Part shown: positions 27,737-38,357 of the stretch, piece after piece | Numbering within the stretch: position 1 is the first letter of the stretch | Layout: every line of letters begins with the position of its first letter | Origin: Pseudohongiella acticola | GTDB taxonomy: Bacteria; Pseudomonadota; Gammaproteobacteria; Pseudomonadales; Pseudohongiellaceae | Length of the DNA: 64,000 bases | Assembly (NCBI RefSeq): GCF_001758195.1 | Contig: NZ_MASR01000001.1 | Coordinates: 2,604,001 to 2,668,000, forward strand | Direction: 5' to 3' | Notes under the pieces: generated by a model | The model's input: only the letters and a program-made list of their open reading frames with translations | Database searches by the model: none | What the model was told of the DNA's origin: nothing | Position numbers and translations under genes: made by a program

Positions 27737-29857
27737 ATGTTTAATATTGTAAGCAAGACATTCCAGTACGGTGATCAGACGGTCACGCTGGAAACCGGCA
27801 AGATTGCGCGGCAAGCGACCGGTGCTGTTGTGGTCACCATGGGTGGATCACAGGTGCTGGCAACTGTGGTGGCAAAAAAGACGGCCAATCCAGGTGCGGA
27901 TTTTTTTCCACTGACAGTTAATTACCAGGAAAAAACCTATGCCGCTGGCAAGATCCCCGGCGGCTTCTTTAAGCGCGAAGGCCGTCCGACAGAAAAAGAG
28001 ACACTGGTTTCGCGTCTGATTGACCGACCCATTCGTCCCTTGTTCCCGGCTGGGTTCAAGAACGAAGTTCAGGTGGTGTGTACCGTCATTTCTGCGACCA
28101 AGGATCAGGATCCCGATATCGCAGCGCTGATTGGTGCTTCCGCTGCGTTGGCAATCTCCGGTGCCCCTTTTCAGGGACCGGTCGCAGCTGCCCGTGTAGG
28201 CTTTGACGTAGAGCGTGGCTATGTGCTGAACCCGGATGCCAAGCGTCTGGAATCCTCAGCGCTGGACATGGTGGTAGCAGGTACCGAATCGGCCGTGTTG
28301 ATGGTTGAATCCGAAGCCAAAGAACTGACCGAAGACCAGATGCTGGGCGCTGTGCTGTTTGGCCATGAAGCCATGCAGTCAGTGATCACTGCGATCAACG
28401 AACTGAAAGCGGAAGCTGGTAAAGAAGCCTGGAACTGGGAAGCACCTGCTGTTAACGAAACGCTGACCAAAGCCGTCAATGATGCGTTCGCAGCCGGGAT
28501 TGCTGAAGCATATCAGGTGTCTGATAAAATGCAGCGCTACGATGCCCTGGGCAAGTTGCAGGCACAGGCAGCAGAGCAGTTCGCTGGTGAAGAGGAAGGT
28601 GTCACTCCCGAAGAAGTGAAAGGCGTCTTCAGTAAGCTGGAAAAGAAAGTAGTGCGTAACCGCATTCTTGACGGCTCACCTCGAATCGACGGCCGTGACA
28701 CTCGCACTGTCCGTCCTATCGAAATAGAAACCGGTGTGTTGCCAAAGGCACACGGTTCTGCGCTCTTCACTCGTGGTGAGACACAGGCTCTGGTCGTTAC
28801 CACGCTGGGTGCCATTCGTGACTCACAGCTGATCGAAGGCCTGGAAGGCTCCAGAAAAGAAGCCTTCATGTTCCATTACAACTTCCCTCCCTTCTGTGTT
28901 GGCGAAACCGGTTTCATGTCGGGTCCCAAGCGTCGTGAAATTGGTCATGGCAAATTGGCCAAACGCGGTGTTCAGGCTGTCATGCCCAAGGAAGACGATT
29001 TCCCCTACGCGATTCGCGTGGTATCGGAAATTACTGAATCCAATGGTTCCAGCTCCATGGCCTCTGTCTGTGGCAGCTCGCTTGCCATGATGGACGCAGG
29101 TGTTCCTCTGTCGGCCCCGGTGGCAGGTATTGCCATGGGTCTGATCAAGGAAGGTGAACGTTTCTCTGTCATTACCGATATTCTGGGTGATGAAGACCAT
29201 CTTGGCGATATGGATTTCAAAGTTGCTGGCACCGAGAAAGGCGTGACCGCCTTGCAGATGGATATCAAAATCCAGGGCATCAACGAAGAAATCATGGAAA
29301 TTGCGCTGAACCAGGCGCACGAAGCACGTATCCATATTCTGGGCGTGATGAACAAGGTGTTGCCAACGGCACGCGAAACCGTGTCCGAAAACGCGCCTTC
29401 CATGGCCATGATGAAAGTTGATTCAGACAAGATTCGTGATGTGATCGGTAAAGGCGGGGCAACTATCCGTTCAATTACCGAAGAAAGTGGCGCCTCGGTT
29501 GATATCGATGATGACGGCAATATTCGCATCTACGGTGAAGATGCTGCGTCACGGGATCTGGCCATTGAACTGATTCAGCGTATTACTGCGGAAGCCGAAG
29601 TAGGGCAACTGTATATGGGCAAGGTTGCCCGTATTGTCGATTTTGGTGCTTTCATCACCATTCTGCCAGGCAAAGATGGTCTGGTACATATTTCCCAGAT
29701 CTCTTCAGATCGCGTGGAAAATATTGGTGAGTACCTCAGCGAAGGTCAGGACGTATTGGTCAAGGTCATGGACCTCGACGCACGCGGCCGTATCAAGCTG
29801 AGCATCAAGGAAGTGACTGATGAGGACAAGGCGGCATACGCTGCTGACGCCGAGTAA
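27737..29857 (+). CDS. pnp: Pnp, polyribonucleotide nucleotidyltransferase
   Basis: Phosphorolytic 3'-5' exoribonuclease and component of the RNA degradosome. 706 residues (E. coli 711). Two RNase PH-like cores carry [23 protein letters not shown] and [31 protein letters not shown]; the second core includes [29 protein letters not shown] with its catalytic Asp. KH ([22 protein letters not shown]) and S1 ([29 protein letters not shown]) domains close the protein. The usual Ser/Glu-rich degradosome tail is short. Confidence 0.97.
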   Translation: MFNIVSKTFQYGDQTVTLETGKIARQATGAVVVTMGGSQVLATVVAKKTANPGADFFPLTVNYQEKTYAAGKIPGGFFKREGRPTEKETLVSRLIDRPIRPLFPAGFKNEVQVVCTVISATKDQDPDIAALIGASAALAISGAPFQGPVAAARVGFDVERGYVLNPDAKRLESSALDMVVAGTESAVLMVESEAKELTEDQMLGAVLFGHEAMQSVITAINELKAEAGKEAWNWEAPAVNETLTKAVNDAFAAGIAEAYQVSDKMQRYDALGKLQAQAAEQFAGEEEGVTPEEVKGVFSKLEKKVVRNRILDGSPRIDGRDTRTVRPIEIETGVLPKAHGSALFTRGETQALVVTTLGAIRDSQLIEGLEGSRKEAFMFHYNFPPFCVGETGFMSGPKRREIGHGKLAKRGVQAVMPKEDDFPYAIRVVSEITESNGSSSMASVCGSSLAMMDAGVPLSAPVAGIAMGLIKEGERFSVITDILGDEDHLGDMDFKVAGTEKGVTALQMDIKIQGINEEIMEIALNQAHEARIHILGVMNKVLPTARETVSENAPSMAMMKVDSDKIRDVIGKGGATIRSITEESGASVDIDDDGNIRIYGEDAASRDLAIELIQRITAEAEVGQLYMGKVARIVDFGAFITILPGKDGLVHISQISSDRVENIGEYLSEGQDVLVKVMDLDARGRIKLSIKEVTDEDKAAYAADAE

Positions 29858-29877
29858 TCTGCTATATATCTCCGTAG

Positions 29878-29900
29878 CCGCCGCCCGGGTCGGGCGGCGG
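29878..29900 (+). terminator. GC-rich hairpin after pnp
   Basis: CCGCCGCCCG (29878-29887), loop GGT, CGGGCGGCGG (29891-29900): a perfect 10-bp GC stem 20 nt after the pnp stop. No T-tract follows, so it may protect the 3' end or work with Rho rather than terminate by itself. It ends 18 nt before the next ATG. Confidence 0.5.
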
Positions 29901-29918
29901 TGACCTGGAGCGCTTGTT

Positions 29919-30560
29919 ATGCCTCGAGTCACATGCCCCGCCTGTTTTCGTCCCATTGCTTACTGTTATTGTTCCCGTCTTCACGCCATCGCCAATTCAT
30001 GGCCGGTGTTTATTCTGCAGGATGTGCGAGAAGCAGGACACCCGATTGGCACGGCCAGAATCGCATCTCTGTCATTGAACCAGGTGGAGATGGTGACGCT
30101 GGATCCGGACAGGCCTGATTCTGCGCCTGATCTGTTAAACAATGCTTTTCACCGACCTTTGCGCAATCCCGCCCTGATTTACCCGGGAGCGGGTGCCAGA
30201 CAGGTGTCTGAGCTTGGCCCTGACAGCGCATTCACGGAGGCCGCACAGGGGCTGCGTAGCGACCTGCTGTTCATTGATGCGGACTGGGGGCGCAGTCTGC
30301 GTATGTTGAAGGTGTTTCCGGCGCTGGCTGCCTTGCCGACATTTATGCTCGACGGATTGCCCATTTCCCGCTATCGTATTCGTAAACAACCAACACCTGA
30401 TGCGGTGTCGACACTCGAAGCCATTGTGCATACGCTGAACCAACTGGAGCCCGAAGCCGGTTCCAGCGCCATGCTGAGCACCATGGACTGGATGATTGAT
30501 CAACAGATCAAGCGAATGGGCGACAACACGTTTCAGCACAATTATTCTGCCTCGCCTTAG
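29919..30560 (+). CDS. DTW-domain protein, TapT/YfiP-like tRNA acp3U47 synthase candidate
   Basis: 213 residues. The N-terminal CPACFRPIAYCYC cysteine cluster (about 6-18) and VFILQDVREAGHPIGTARIASLSL match the DTW/TapT family, which transfers 3-amino-3-carboxypropyl from SAM to uridine in tRNA. The signature DxTW is here FIDADWGRS (about 122), with Asp at the Thr position. The later FMLDGLPISRYRIRKQPTPDAVSTLEAIV is a conserved family block. GGAG precedes the ATG at a suitable distance. Neighbours pnp and truB also act on RNA. Function is inferred from the family; the altered signature lowers certainty on activity. Confidence 0.75.
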   Translation: MPRVTCPACFRPIAYCYCSRLHAIANSWPVFILQDVREAGHPIGTARIASLSLNQVEMVTLDPDRPDSAPDLLNNAFHRPLRNPALIYPGAGARQVSELGPDSAFTEAAQGLRSDLLFIDADWGRSLRMLKVFPALAALPTFMLDGLPISRYRIRKQPTPDAVSTLEAIVHTLNQLEPEAGSSAMLSTMDWMIDQQIKRMGDNTFQHNYSASP

Positions 30561-30684
30561 TCTGACGGTGACGACAGCAATATCGACGACACGGGTGAGA
30601 TGAGTCCAAAGTCATTGCCGTAGCGCAATATTTTTTATCACCACACCTGCTAAATGCTCCAGATCTACACATTTCCAGTAGTTA

Positions 30685-33321
30685 ATGAATATGGCAATTT
30701 TGATGAATGGCAAACACGTAGTCAGAGCAGCGATAGCGTTGTTGATGCTCTGTGCCGTTCTGTCCACCACAGTTCAGGCCCAAACCACCTTGCGAATGGG
30801 CAGCAACGACAGTCCACTCAATGCCATTCCGGGTGCAGTTCAGCGTCCCGGGGGAATGTTCGGTGGGCTGCTGTCTGAAATCGCCCAGCGCGAGAACTGG
30901 CAGATCGAGGTTGTTCCCTGTCAGTGGGTGACCTGCCTGCAAATGCTTGAAGAAGGCACAATCGACATTCTGCCCGATGTTAGCTACACCCCGGAACGAG
31001 ATCTGCTATTTGATTTTCATCAGACTGACGCTGTGCTGAGCTGGTCACAGGTTTATGAACGCAATGGTCTTGACCTGATCAACCTTCTTGATCTGAATGA
31101 AAGCACCATAGCTGTTCTGGATGGATCGGTTCAGCAACGCTACATGATGGAGCTGGTCGACAGTTTTGATCTGGCAGTGGATTGGCTCATGTTCGATTCG
31201 CTGGCGGCGACCTTTGATGCGGTTGCTTCGGGGTTGGCCGATGTCGCCGTTGCCAGTCATTTCTATGGTGACAGAATGGCCGTTCAGTTTGGTCTGGGGC
31301 GAACCCCCATCATGTTCCAGCCCAGCCGTATTTTTTTCGCAGTACCGGCAGGGATGCACGCAGATGTACTGTCTGTTATCGACAATTATCTGGTGCAATG
31401 GAAGTCCGATGACGACTCCCCTTATTACAGCCTGCTTCGGGAATGGAGCGTTGAGCCAGCAGGCGCAACGGTACCGGTGATTGTCTGGTGGATTATTGCG
31501 TCGCTTTCGTTAGCCCTGGTGGCAACAACCCTGTTCGTGATGCTGTTACGCTTCAAGGTCGCCGAGAAAACCCGGAACCTTATGGCGAGTGAATCCCGGC
31601 TTAATACCATCCTCAATAGCGTTGATGCCTACATCTATATCAAGGATGACAATCTGAGATACCGTTATGTCAATCGTAAGGTATGTGAATTATTTGAACT
31701 TCCAGTCGATAATATTCTGGGCAAGACAGATGCGGACTTTTTCGACGAGAAGACCCATGCACAAGTGATGCAAAATGATCTGCTCGTTATCAAGAGCGGA
31801 GAGCGTGTCGCGGATGAAGAGCCCAGTACGCTGATACGAGGTCACAAGCAATATGAATTTTTGTCTGTCAAAATTCCATTGCGCAACCCGGACAATAGCA
31901 TTTATGCCCTCTGCGGGATTTCAACTGACATAGCCGAACACAAACAGGTTCGCGACCAACTTCACCAGTTGGCATTTTACGACTCTCTGACGGGGCTGCC
32001 GAATCGCCGCCTGGTGCTGGACAGGTTGGGTCACGCCCTGGCCAGCAAAGACAAGACCGGGTACGAAGGGGCGCTGTTATTTGTCGATGTTGACGACTTC
32101 AAGGTTGTTAACGATACGCTCGGGCACGAGGTCGGTGACCAGTTGCTGCAGTTGATCGGGGAGAGGCTCGAGCGGGTCATGTTGAGTACTGACACAGCAG
32201 GGCGGCTCGGTGCTGACGAATTTGTGTTGATCGTAGAAGATCTGGCAGTCGCCGCTGATGAATGCCTGGTTCGCGTGCGCGACATGGCTGTAGCCCTGCT
32301 CCATCAATTGAATCAGCCCTTTGACCTCAACGGCACTGATCATGTCTGTGCTATCAGTATTGGCATTGCCATGTTCTCGGATACCAATGATGGTGATGTT
32401 GAGGCCCTGCTTAAGGCTGCTGACCTGGCGTTGGGAGCTGCCAAGAATGAAGGCAATGCTGTACGGTTCTTTAATTCGGAAATGCAGGTAGAGGTTACCC
32501 GTCGTACCCGCATTGAAACGGCATTGCGCAAGGCACTTAGGCAAGGCAGTCTCAATTTCCATTTGCAATCGCAGGTGGATGAGTCGGGTCGGATATTCGG
32601 TATGGAAGCCTTGCTGCGATGGCATGACCCGGAGCTGGGGCAGGTCGCTCCATCTGATTTTATTCCAGTGGCTGAGACCTGCGGGCTCATTGTGCCATTG
32701 GGCGAATGGGTGATTGAGCGGGCGTGTGAAATGCTGGCAAGCTGGCAATCTGATCCGCTTATGTCGACACTCACACTGGCGATAAATATCAGCCCCAGGC
32801 AATTCCATAACGAACGCTTCGTTGATCACGCCGTCAAATGTCTGGAGAAAAACCAGATTGATGCTACCAAACTCGAACTCGAAGTGACTGAAGGTTTGTT
32901 GATCGAAAACGTGGCCGCTACCGTTGACAAAATGGACCGGCTGCGACAATTGGGTATTCGCTTCTCTCTTGATGATTTTGGTACGGGTTACGCATCACTG
33001 GGGTATCTGAAGAGACTGCCGCTGACGCAATTGAAAATAGATCAGTCATTCGTGCGCGACCTGCTGGTTGACGCCAATGACGAAGCTATAGTCAGGACCA
33101 TTCTTGCCCTGGGCCACAGTCTGAACTTGCGGGTGCTGGCAGAGGGCGTAGAAACCGATTTGCAGGCTGAGCGGCTACGCGAAATGGGATGCAGGTTCTT
33201 TCAGGGTTATTTCTTCAGCCGCCCGCAGCCGGAGCCCAACTGGCGCGAGCAACTGTTGTTGACTCAGGGGTCTGACGACAAACCCGGCGTCCGCCCGGCC
33301 GACGATCACTCCGGTACTTAG
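30685..33321 (+). CDS. Membrane GGDEF-EAL protein with periplasmic solute-binding sensor and PAS domain
   Basis: 878 residues. Signal sequence (about 8-32) followed by a periplasmic SBP_bac_3-like domain (35-255, TLRMGSNDSPLN, VPCQWVTCLQMLEEGTIDILPDVSYTPER), a membrane helix at 268-293, PAS at 305-415 (LNTILNSVDAYIYIKDDNLRYRYVN), GGDEF at about 430-590 and EAL at about 615-860. The GGDEF signature reads GADEF (about 509-513), so cyclase activity is uncertain. The EAL half keeps MEALLRW, NISPRQF, EVTEGLL, DDFGTGYASL, KIDQSFV and AEGVET, pointing to a working c-di-GMP phosphodiesterase. The sensor probably reads an amino acid-like ligand, but this is inference. It is unlinked to the flanking genes. 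Confidence 0.88.
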   Translation: MNMAILMNGKHVVRAAIALLMLCAVLSTTVQAQTTLRMGSNDSPLNAIPGAVQRPGGMFGGLLSEIAQRENWQIEVVPCQWVTCLQMLEEGTIDILPDVSYTPERDLLFDFHQTDAVLSWSQVYERNGLDLINLLDLNESTIAVLDGSVQQRYMMELVDSFDLAVDWLMFDSLAATFDAVASGLADVAVASHFYGDRMAVQFGLGRTPIMFQPSRIFFAVPAGMHADVLSVIDNYLVQWKSDDDSPYYSLLREWSVEPAGATVPVIVWWIIASLSLALVATTLFVMLLRFKVAEKTRNLMASESRLNTILNSVDAYIYIKDDNLRYRYVNRKVCELFELPVDNILGKTDADFFDEKTHAQVMQNDLLVIKSGERVADEEPSTLIRGHKQYEFLSVKIPLRNPDNSIYALCGISTDIAEHKQVRDQLHQLAFYDSLTGLPNRRLVLDRLGHALASKDKTGYEGALLFVDVDDFKVVNDTLGHEVGDQLLQLIGERLERVMLSTDTAGRLGADEFVLIVEDLAVAADECLVRVRDMAVALLHQLNQPFDLNGTDHVCAISIGIAMFSDTNDGDVEALLKAADLALGAAKNEGNAVRFFNSEMQVEVTRRTRIETALRKALRQGSLNFHLQSQVDESGRIFGMEALLRWHDPELGQVAPSDFIPVAETCGLIVPLGEWVIERACEMLASWQSDPLMSTLTLAINISPRQFHNERFVDHAVKCLEKNQIDATKLELEVTEGLLIENVAATVDKMDRLRQLGIRFSLDDFGTGYASLGYLKRLPLTQLKIDQSFVRDLLVDANDEAIVRTILALGHSLNLRVLAEGVETDLQAERLREMGCRFFQGYFFSRPQPEPNWREQLLLTQGSDDKPGVRPADDHSGT

Positions 33322-33329
33322 TCCGTTAC

Positions 33330-34052
33330 TTAGTCCGTTACTATGGCGTTGTGATAGACGTTCTGTACGTCATCCAGGTCGTTGAGCATGTCCATGAACT
33401 TCTCAAACAGGGCCACGTCATCACCGGTGATTTCTGTGCTGGTCTGTGCCAGAAACTGAATTTCATCCACTTCAAATTCAATATCGCCGAAGGCGTCCAG
33501 CAGTGCCTGACGAGCTTTGGCGTACTCAGTGTGCGGTGCAAAAACAGTGATCAGGCCGTCTTCGTTTTCAATGTCGGTAACATCTACATCGGCACCCAAC
33601 AATGATTCCAGTACGGCGTCTTCGTCATTACCGGAAATGGCCAGGATGGCGCAGTGGTCAAACATGTGGGCGACACTGCCCTGGGCGCCGATCTTGGCCT
33701 TGGTCTTGGTAAAGCACAGCCGGACATCGCCAAAGGTACGATTGGGATTGTCGGTCAGGCATTCCACGATCACCATGCAATTGCCCGGGCCAAACCCTTC
33801 ATAGCGCGCCGCGGCGAAGTCTTCGCCGCCGGTGCCGCGTGCTTTTTCCAGTGCCTTGTCGATGACATGGGTGGGTACCTGGTCTTTTTTGGCGCGCTCA
33901 ATCAGTCCGCGCAACGTGAGATTGCCATCGGGGTCGGTACCGCCGGATTTGGCGGAGACGTAAATCTCGCGCGCATACTTGCTGTAGACCTTGGTTTTGG
34001 CGGCCGCTGTTTTGGCCATGGACTCTTTTCGGTTCTGGTAAGCTCTGCCCAT
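33330..34052 (-). CDS. YebC/PmpR family protein, YeeN type
   Basis: 240 residues from ATG 34052 ([38 protein letters not shown]). The frame continues 27 residues upstream without family similarity. Conserved stretches are [70 protein letters not shown] and the acidic C-terminus [14 protein letters not shown]. The N-terminus [11 protein letters not shown] and the spacing fit the YeeN branch rather than the classical YebC (MAGHSKWANIKHRK). Proteins of this family act as transcription regulators or aid translation of proline-rich stretches. AGGTAC precedes the ATG. Confidence 0.88.
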   Translation of the reverse strand: MGRAYQNRKESMAKTAAAKTKVYSKYAREIYVSAKSGGTDPDGNLTLRGLIERAKKDQVPTHVIDKALEKARGTGGEDFAAARYEGFGPGNCMVIVECLTDNPNRTFGDVRLCFTKTKAKIGAQGSVAHMFDHCAILAISGNDEDAVLESLLGADVDVTDIENEDGLITVFAPHTEYAKARQALLDAFGDIEFEVDEIQFLAQTSTEITGDDVALFEKFMDMLNDLDDVQNVYHNAIVTD

Positions 34053-34200
34053 TGGATGTACCTGATTAAATTGGGTGAATCTGATTTCGCGAAAACGGAA
34101 AGCAATATCTTTATCAAAAATCGAATCATACACGCAGCGGGCCGGTCAAATCCATTGTAGACTGCGCTTTTATTGATGTAACGGGTGGTTAACCTCTGTC

Positions 34201-34746
34201 ATGACCAAGACCAAAATCTTTGTCCCTGTCTGGTTTTTGTTTGGATTGTCCGGTAGTGGCAAGTCCTTTGTCGGTGACGTGATTGGTCGTGTCAGGGGCT
34301 GGCCGGTGTACCACGCGGATGACGATATAACGGCTTCCATGCGCAGCGCGCTGGCCGCATCACAACCCTTTACCGATGCCATGCGTGACGAATACTTCAT
34401 CCTGTTGGCGGATCGTATTCGTGCACGGCAGGCGCAGTCTTCACCGCATAAGCCGCTGATCGTGACGCAGGGTGCCTACAAACAGCGCAGCCGACAGTTT
34501 TTGCAGCAGCAGGTGCCGGGACTGGCGATGATCTGGGTAGACGCACCGGGCAGTGTGATTTTGCGTCGACTGCAGCAGCGTGCGGCCGGGATAACAACGG
34601 CCAGTGCGGCGGCGCTGAGACAGGACTTTGAACTCCCGCCATCTGATAGTCTGAAAATAGTCAATGATAGGGGCGAGGACCATGTACTGGCGCAGTTTGA
34701 GGACTGCCAGGCGCAGTGGTTGACCCGTCCGTCGCAGGTGATATGA
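34201..34746 (+). CDS. Gluconokinase-like P-loop kinase
   Basis: 181 residues. P-loop GLSGSGKS at about 15-22, YHADDDITASMRSAL after strand 2, and PLIVTQGAYKQRSRQFLQQQVPGLAMIWVDAPGSVILRRLQQRAAG follow the layout of gluconokinase (GntK) and related small-molecule kinases. The lid and the final LPPSDSLKIVND resemble the EPP..LVVD end of GntK. The substrate is unclear: gluconate genes are not nearby, and a phnDCE-type transporter begins 109 nt downstream. It is divergent from the YeeN gene across 148 nt. It may not form an operon with phnD, which has its own ribosome site and leader. Confidence 0.6.
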   Translation: MTKTKIFVPVWFLFGLSGSGKSFVGDVIGRVRGWPVYHADDDITASMRSALAASQPFTDAMRDEYFILLADRIRARQAQSSPHKPLIVTQGAYKQRSRQFLQQQVPGLAMIWVDAPGSVILRRLQQRAAGITTASAAALRQDFELPPSDSLKIVNDRGEDHVLAQFEDCQAQWLTRPSQVI

Positions 34747-34855
34747 TCGAGTGCTGCCCGGAAGCTGGGCTGCGGGCGGTCAACAGCGGTGTCGCGTCTG
34801 GCAAGACGTCAGAACCCCATAATAATCGGAAGTAGAAGAGTTAACGGGAGTACCA

Positions 34856-35818
34856 GTGCCTACACGTATCGGCAGTTTGCGCGCATTGGCGATGACAGCC
34901 CTGTTATCGATGCTGATGACTCACAGCGCGCAGGCGCAGTTGTCTCCTCGCTATCAGGACAGTAATCGGGATCTGGTAGCAGACCTGCCTGCCGACGAAT
35001 CAGACTGGCGCGATCCACGTATTCTGATATTTGCCTACACACCGGTGGAAGACCCCGCGCTATATACCCAGGTCTGGGATGAGTTCATCACTCACATGGA
35101 AGGTCTCACCGGCAAGGAAGTCCGTTTTTTCCCGGTGCAGTCCAATGCTGCACAGCTCGAAGCCATGCGTGCCGGGCGTCTGCATGTAGCTGGATTTAAC
35201 ACAGGTTCCACGCCGGTTGCGGTCAATTGTGTGGGTTTTGAGCCCTTTGCCATGATGGCGGCAGAAGATGGCAGTTTTGGTTATGAGATGGAAATCATCA
35301 CCTATCCCGACAGTGGTATCGAGACGCCAGCGGATCTGGCGGGGCGTCAGCTGGCATTTACCTCGCCTACCTCCAACTCGGGGTTCAAGGCACCATCGAC
35401 CCTGTTGCTCAGCGAGTTTGGACTGAATGCGGGCGACGACTACCGTACGACCTATTCAGGCAGTCACGATAATTCGATCCTGGGCGTCGTCAACAGTGAT
35501 TATGAAGCGGCAGCGGTAGCCAATGAAGTGCTGCGTCGCATGCAGGGACGAGACGTAGTGAGTGCTGAGCAATACCGTTCGATTTACAAATCATTGACCT
35601 TTCCTACCACCGCCTATGGCATCGCGCACAATCTGCATCCGTTATTGGCACAGCAGATACGGGACGCATTTTTCACCTTTGACTGGGAAGGCAGTGCCCT
35701 GCAACGCGAATTTGCCGATGCCGGCATGGCCAGTTTTATCCCCATCAACTATCAACAGCATTGGCAGGTCATTCGAAATATCGATGAAGCCAATGACACC
35801 GTTTACAACTGTGACTGA
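34856..35818 (+). CDS. PhnD-type phosphonate/phosphite ABC transporter substrate-binding protein
   Basis: 320-residue periplasmic protein with signal peptide (about 1-27, cleavage after AQA). Start GTG with GGGAG 7 nt upstream. It shows [72 protein letters not shown], the hallmark of PhnD/PtxB-type binders, and [27 protein letters not shown] with the anion-binding serines. Downstream come the ATPase and two permeases. No C-P lyase, phosphonatase or phosphite dehydrogenase is in the window, so whether the ligand is a phosphonate, phosphite or phosphate cannot be told. Confidence 0.85.
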   Translation: MPTRIGSLRALAMTALLSMLMTHSAQAQLSPRYQDSNRDLVADLPADESDWRDPRILIFAYTPVEDPALYTQVWDEFITHMEGLTGKEVRFFPVQSNAAQLEAMRAGRLHVAGFNTGSTPVAVNCVGFEPFAMMAAEDGSFGYEMEIITYPDSGIETPADLAGRQLAFTSPTSNSGFKAPSTLLLSEFGLNAGDDYRTTYSGSHDNSILGVVNSDYEAAAVANEVLRRMQGRDVVSAEQYRSIYKSLTFPTTAYGIAHNLHPLLAQQIRDAFFTFDWEGSALQREFADAGMASFIPINYQQHWQVIRNIDEANDTVYNCD

Positions 35819-35871
35819 GGTCAACCGGGTGTCAGCGCAATACAACAATAATGAACACGACAGAGGCACGC

Positions 35872-36690
35872 ATGCTTAAACTCACCGGGCTGAGCAAACG
35901 CTATGATACTGGCGACCTTGCTTTGAATGATATCAACCTGACCGTGCCTGCTGGTCAGGTAATGGCGCTGATTGGCCCTTCGGGTGCCGGCAAAAGCACC
36001 TTGATTCGATGTGTGAACCGGCTGGTGGAACCGAGCCACGGTACCATCGAGCTGGATGGTCAAGACGTGACCCGTGTTCGAGGCGCCAGGCTTAGACAGA
36101 CGCGGCGGCAGATTGGCATGATTTTTCAGAACCATGCGCTGGTGGAGCGCCTGTCAGTGATGGAAAATGTGTTATCCGGGCGGCTGGCTTATGTGGGTTT
36201 CTGGCGCAGTTTCTTTCGCCGGTTTCCTGCCGATGATATCAGGCAGGCATTTAATCTGCTTGAGCGGGTTGGACTGCAGACCCAGTTTGATAAACGCGGC
36301 GATGCGCTGTCTGGTGGACAAAAGCAACGGGTGGGCATTGCCCGAGCGCTCATGCAGCAACCCAAATTGTTGCTGGTCGATGAACCCACGGCCAGTCTTG
36401 ACCCCAAAACCTCGCGCCAGATCATGCGCCTGATCTGCGACCTGTGCCGGGAGCAACAACTGGCCGCCATCATCAATATTCACGATGTGGTGCTGGCACA
36501 ACAATTTGTTGATCGCGTGGTTGGCTTGCGCGGCGGGGAACTGGTTTTTGACGGCGATCCGAAAGACCTGAGCCCGGATATTCTCACCAGCATTTATGGT
36601 GAGGAAGACTGGTCGGTGGTCGATGACGATGATGACACCAATGATTCATCTGCACCTGCTGGCGTTGATATCGCAGGCGCACACCCATGA
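35872..36690 (+). CDS. phnC: PhnC-type ABC transporter ATP-binding protein
   Basis: 272 residues from ATG 35872 ([23 protein letters not shown]), with GAGG 5 nt upstream; the frame opens 7 residues earlier without a ribosome site. Walker [10 protein letters not shown] (about 38-46), Q-loop [17 protein letters not shown], signature [16 protein letters not shown], Walker [13 protein letters not shown], and the H-loop in [11 protein letters not shown]. The C-terminal 25 residues are acidic ([12 protein letters not shown]). The stop overlaps the next gene in ATGA, so ATPase and permease are coupled. Confidence 0.92.
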   Translation: MLKLTGLSKRYDTGDLALNDINLTVPAGQVMALIGPSGAGKSTLIRCVNRLVEPSHGTIELDGQDVTRVRGARLRQTRRQIGMIFQNHALVERLSVMENVLSGRLAYVGFWRSFFRRFPADDIRQAFNLLERVGLQTQFDKRGDALSGGQKQRVGIARALMQQPKLLLVDEPTASLDPKTSRQIMRLICDLCREQQLAAIINIHDVVLAQQFVDRVVGLRGGELVFDGDPKDLSPDILTSIYGEEDWSVVDDDDDTNDSSAPAGVDIAGAHP

Positions 36691-37541
36691 GCGTATCCAG
36701 TTCGGGCAGCGGGACATTATCTGCCAGTGAACAACAACGCATCGATCATGCCCGGGCCGGGCAATGGCGACCGCTGCCGCGGGTACGCAAGGCGCATTGG
36801 CGCTGGTTTATCAATCTGAGTGTCATTCTTTATCTCGTGCTGGCGTGGTTGAGTGTGGACGTCAACTGGGGCCGGGTTGCTCAGGGTATGGAACGCGGCC
36901 AGGAGTTTGTTGCGTCTTTCCTGCAGCCGGATTTCACCAGTCGTGGCGGTGAAATCCTCACCGGATTGTGGGAAAGCCTGACCATGACATTCACTGCGAC
37001 CGTCATTGGCGTTGCGTTGGCGATACCGGTGGGCCTTGGCGCGGCGCGCAATATAGCGCCACTCCCGGTGTATTTTTGCTGTCGTGCGATTATTGCTGTC
37101 TCCCGTACTTTCCAGGAAATCATCATTGCCATTCTGTTTGTCACCATGTTTGGTTTTGGACCACTGGCCGGGGTCATTACACTTGCGTTTGCCACCATTG
37201 GTTTCATGGCCAAGTTATTGGCTGAGGATATTGAGGATACGCAGAAAGAACCACTGGAAGCGATACGGGCGACCGGGGGTGGCTGGTTACAATGGATAAA
37301 CTACGCAGTGCAGCCTCAGGTCATGCCTCGCCTGATCGGCCTGTCGCTGTACCGGCTGGACATCAATTTTCGCGAGTCGGCGGTCATTGGCATCGTCGGT
37401 GCCGGCGGTATCGGTGCGACCCTGAATACTTCAATTAACCGATACGATTACGATACCTCGGCGGCAATTCTGCTACTGATCATTGTGATTGTTCTGATGA
37501 GCGAGTACCTGTCCGGGTATGTGCGCAAGTGGACCCAGTAA
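36687..37541 (+). CDS. phnE: PhnE-type ABC transporter permease 1
   Basis: 284-residue inner-membrane permease. About five to six membrane segments (first at 37-57). Binding-protein-dependent transport motif: [39 protein letters not shown], where EAI..TGG contacts the ATPase. [29 protein letters not shown] is characteristic of PhnE. Starts within the phnC stop (ATGA) and its TAA overlaps the next ATG (TAATG), so all three products are probably made together. Confidence 0.92.
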   Translation: MSVSSSGSGTLSASEQQRIDHARAGQWRPLPRVRKAHWRWFINLSVILYLVLAWLSVDVNWGRVAQGMERGQEFVASFLQPDFTSRGGEILTGLWESLTMTFTATVIGVALAIPVGLGAARNIAPLPVYFCCRAIIAVSRTFQEIIIAILFVTMFGFGPLAGVITLAFATIGFMAKLLAEDIEDTQKEPLEAIRATGGGWLQWINYAVQPQVMPRLIGLSLYRLDINFRESAVIGIVGAGGIGATLNTSINRYDYDTSAAILLLIIVIVLMSEYLSGYVRKWTQ

Positions 37542-38353
37542 TGCCAGTCAAACATGTCAATAACGTGCCGGTCTGGCAGCGCCGTGAACCGGCAAAACAA
37601 TATGCCATCTGGGCCGGCTGGATGTTGGGCGGCATGCTGTTTCTGCTGTGTTGGAAAGTGATCTCGGACAATACCATCTGGGAATTCATGTACGATGCAG
37701 GCACTCAGGCAGGCAGCCTTATCGGCCGCATGGTTCCGCCCGACTGGAGCATTACCGGTTCATTGATGCTGCCGCTGTGGGATACCATCAATATCGCCAC
37801 CGTCGGCACTGCGCTTGGCATTCTGATTGCTTTTCCGCTGGCATTTCTGGCAGCCCGTAACACAACCCCGCATCCGGCGCTGAGAGCAGTGGCACTGGGT
37901 ATTATCGTCAGTTCCCGATCGATCAATGCGCTGATCTGGGCAATGTTGCTGGTGACTATCGTCGGGCCCGGTATATTTGCCGGTATGCTGGCCATCGCGC
38001 TGCGATCAATCGGGTTTGTCGGAAAGCTTCTGTACGAAGCCATAGAAGAAATACACCCGACACCTGTCGAGGCATTGTCATCCACCGGAGCGGCGCGTAC
38101 GCAGGTACTGGCGTACTCGGTGTGGCCCCAGATTATGCCAGCGTTCGCGGGAATCAGTGTCTATCGCTGGGATATCAATATTCGCGAAGCGACCACGCTG
38201 GGGCTGGTGGGCGCCGGGGGCATTGGGCTGCAGATGAATGCGGCAATCAATAATCTGGCCTGGGGACAGGTCGCCACCGTGTTTGTGTTGATCTTCGCCA
38301 CCGTGATCGTTTCCGAGTGGGTATCAGCGAAGGTGCGGCACGCAGTTATCTGA
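37541..38353 (+). CDS. phnE: PhnE-type ABC transporter permease 2
   Basis: 270 residues from ATG 37541, which overlaps the stop of the first permease; a GTG at 37529 is an alternative. It has the loop EAIEEIHPTPVEALSSTGAARTQVLAYSVWPQIMPAFAGISVYRWDINIREATTLGLVGAGGIGLQMNAAINNLAWGQV, clearly paralogous to the first permease. Two distinct PhnE subunits suggest a heterodimeric channel, as in many phosphonate/phosphite importers. It ends 4 nt from the convergent histidine kinase gene. Confidence 0.92.
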   Translation: MPVKHVNNVPVWQRREPAKQYAIWAGWMLGGMLFLLCWKVISDNTIWEFMYDAGTQAGSLIGRMVPPDWSITGSLMLPLWDTINIATVGTALGILIAFPLAFLAARNTTPHPALRAVALGIIVSSRSINALIWAMLLVTIVGPGIFAGMLAIALRSIGFVGKLLYEAIEEIHPTPVEALSSTGAARTQVLAYSVWPQIMPAFAGISVYRWDINIREATTLGLVGAGGIGLQMNAAINNLAWGQVATVFVLIFATVIVSEWVSAKVRHAVI

Positions 38354-38357
38354 GGAT

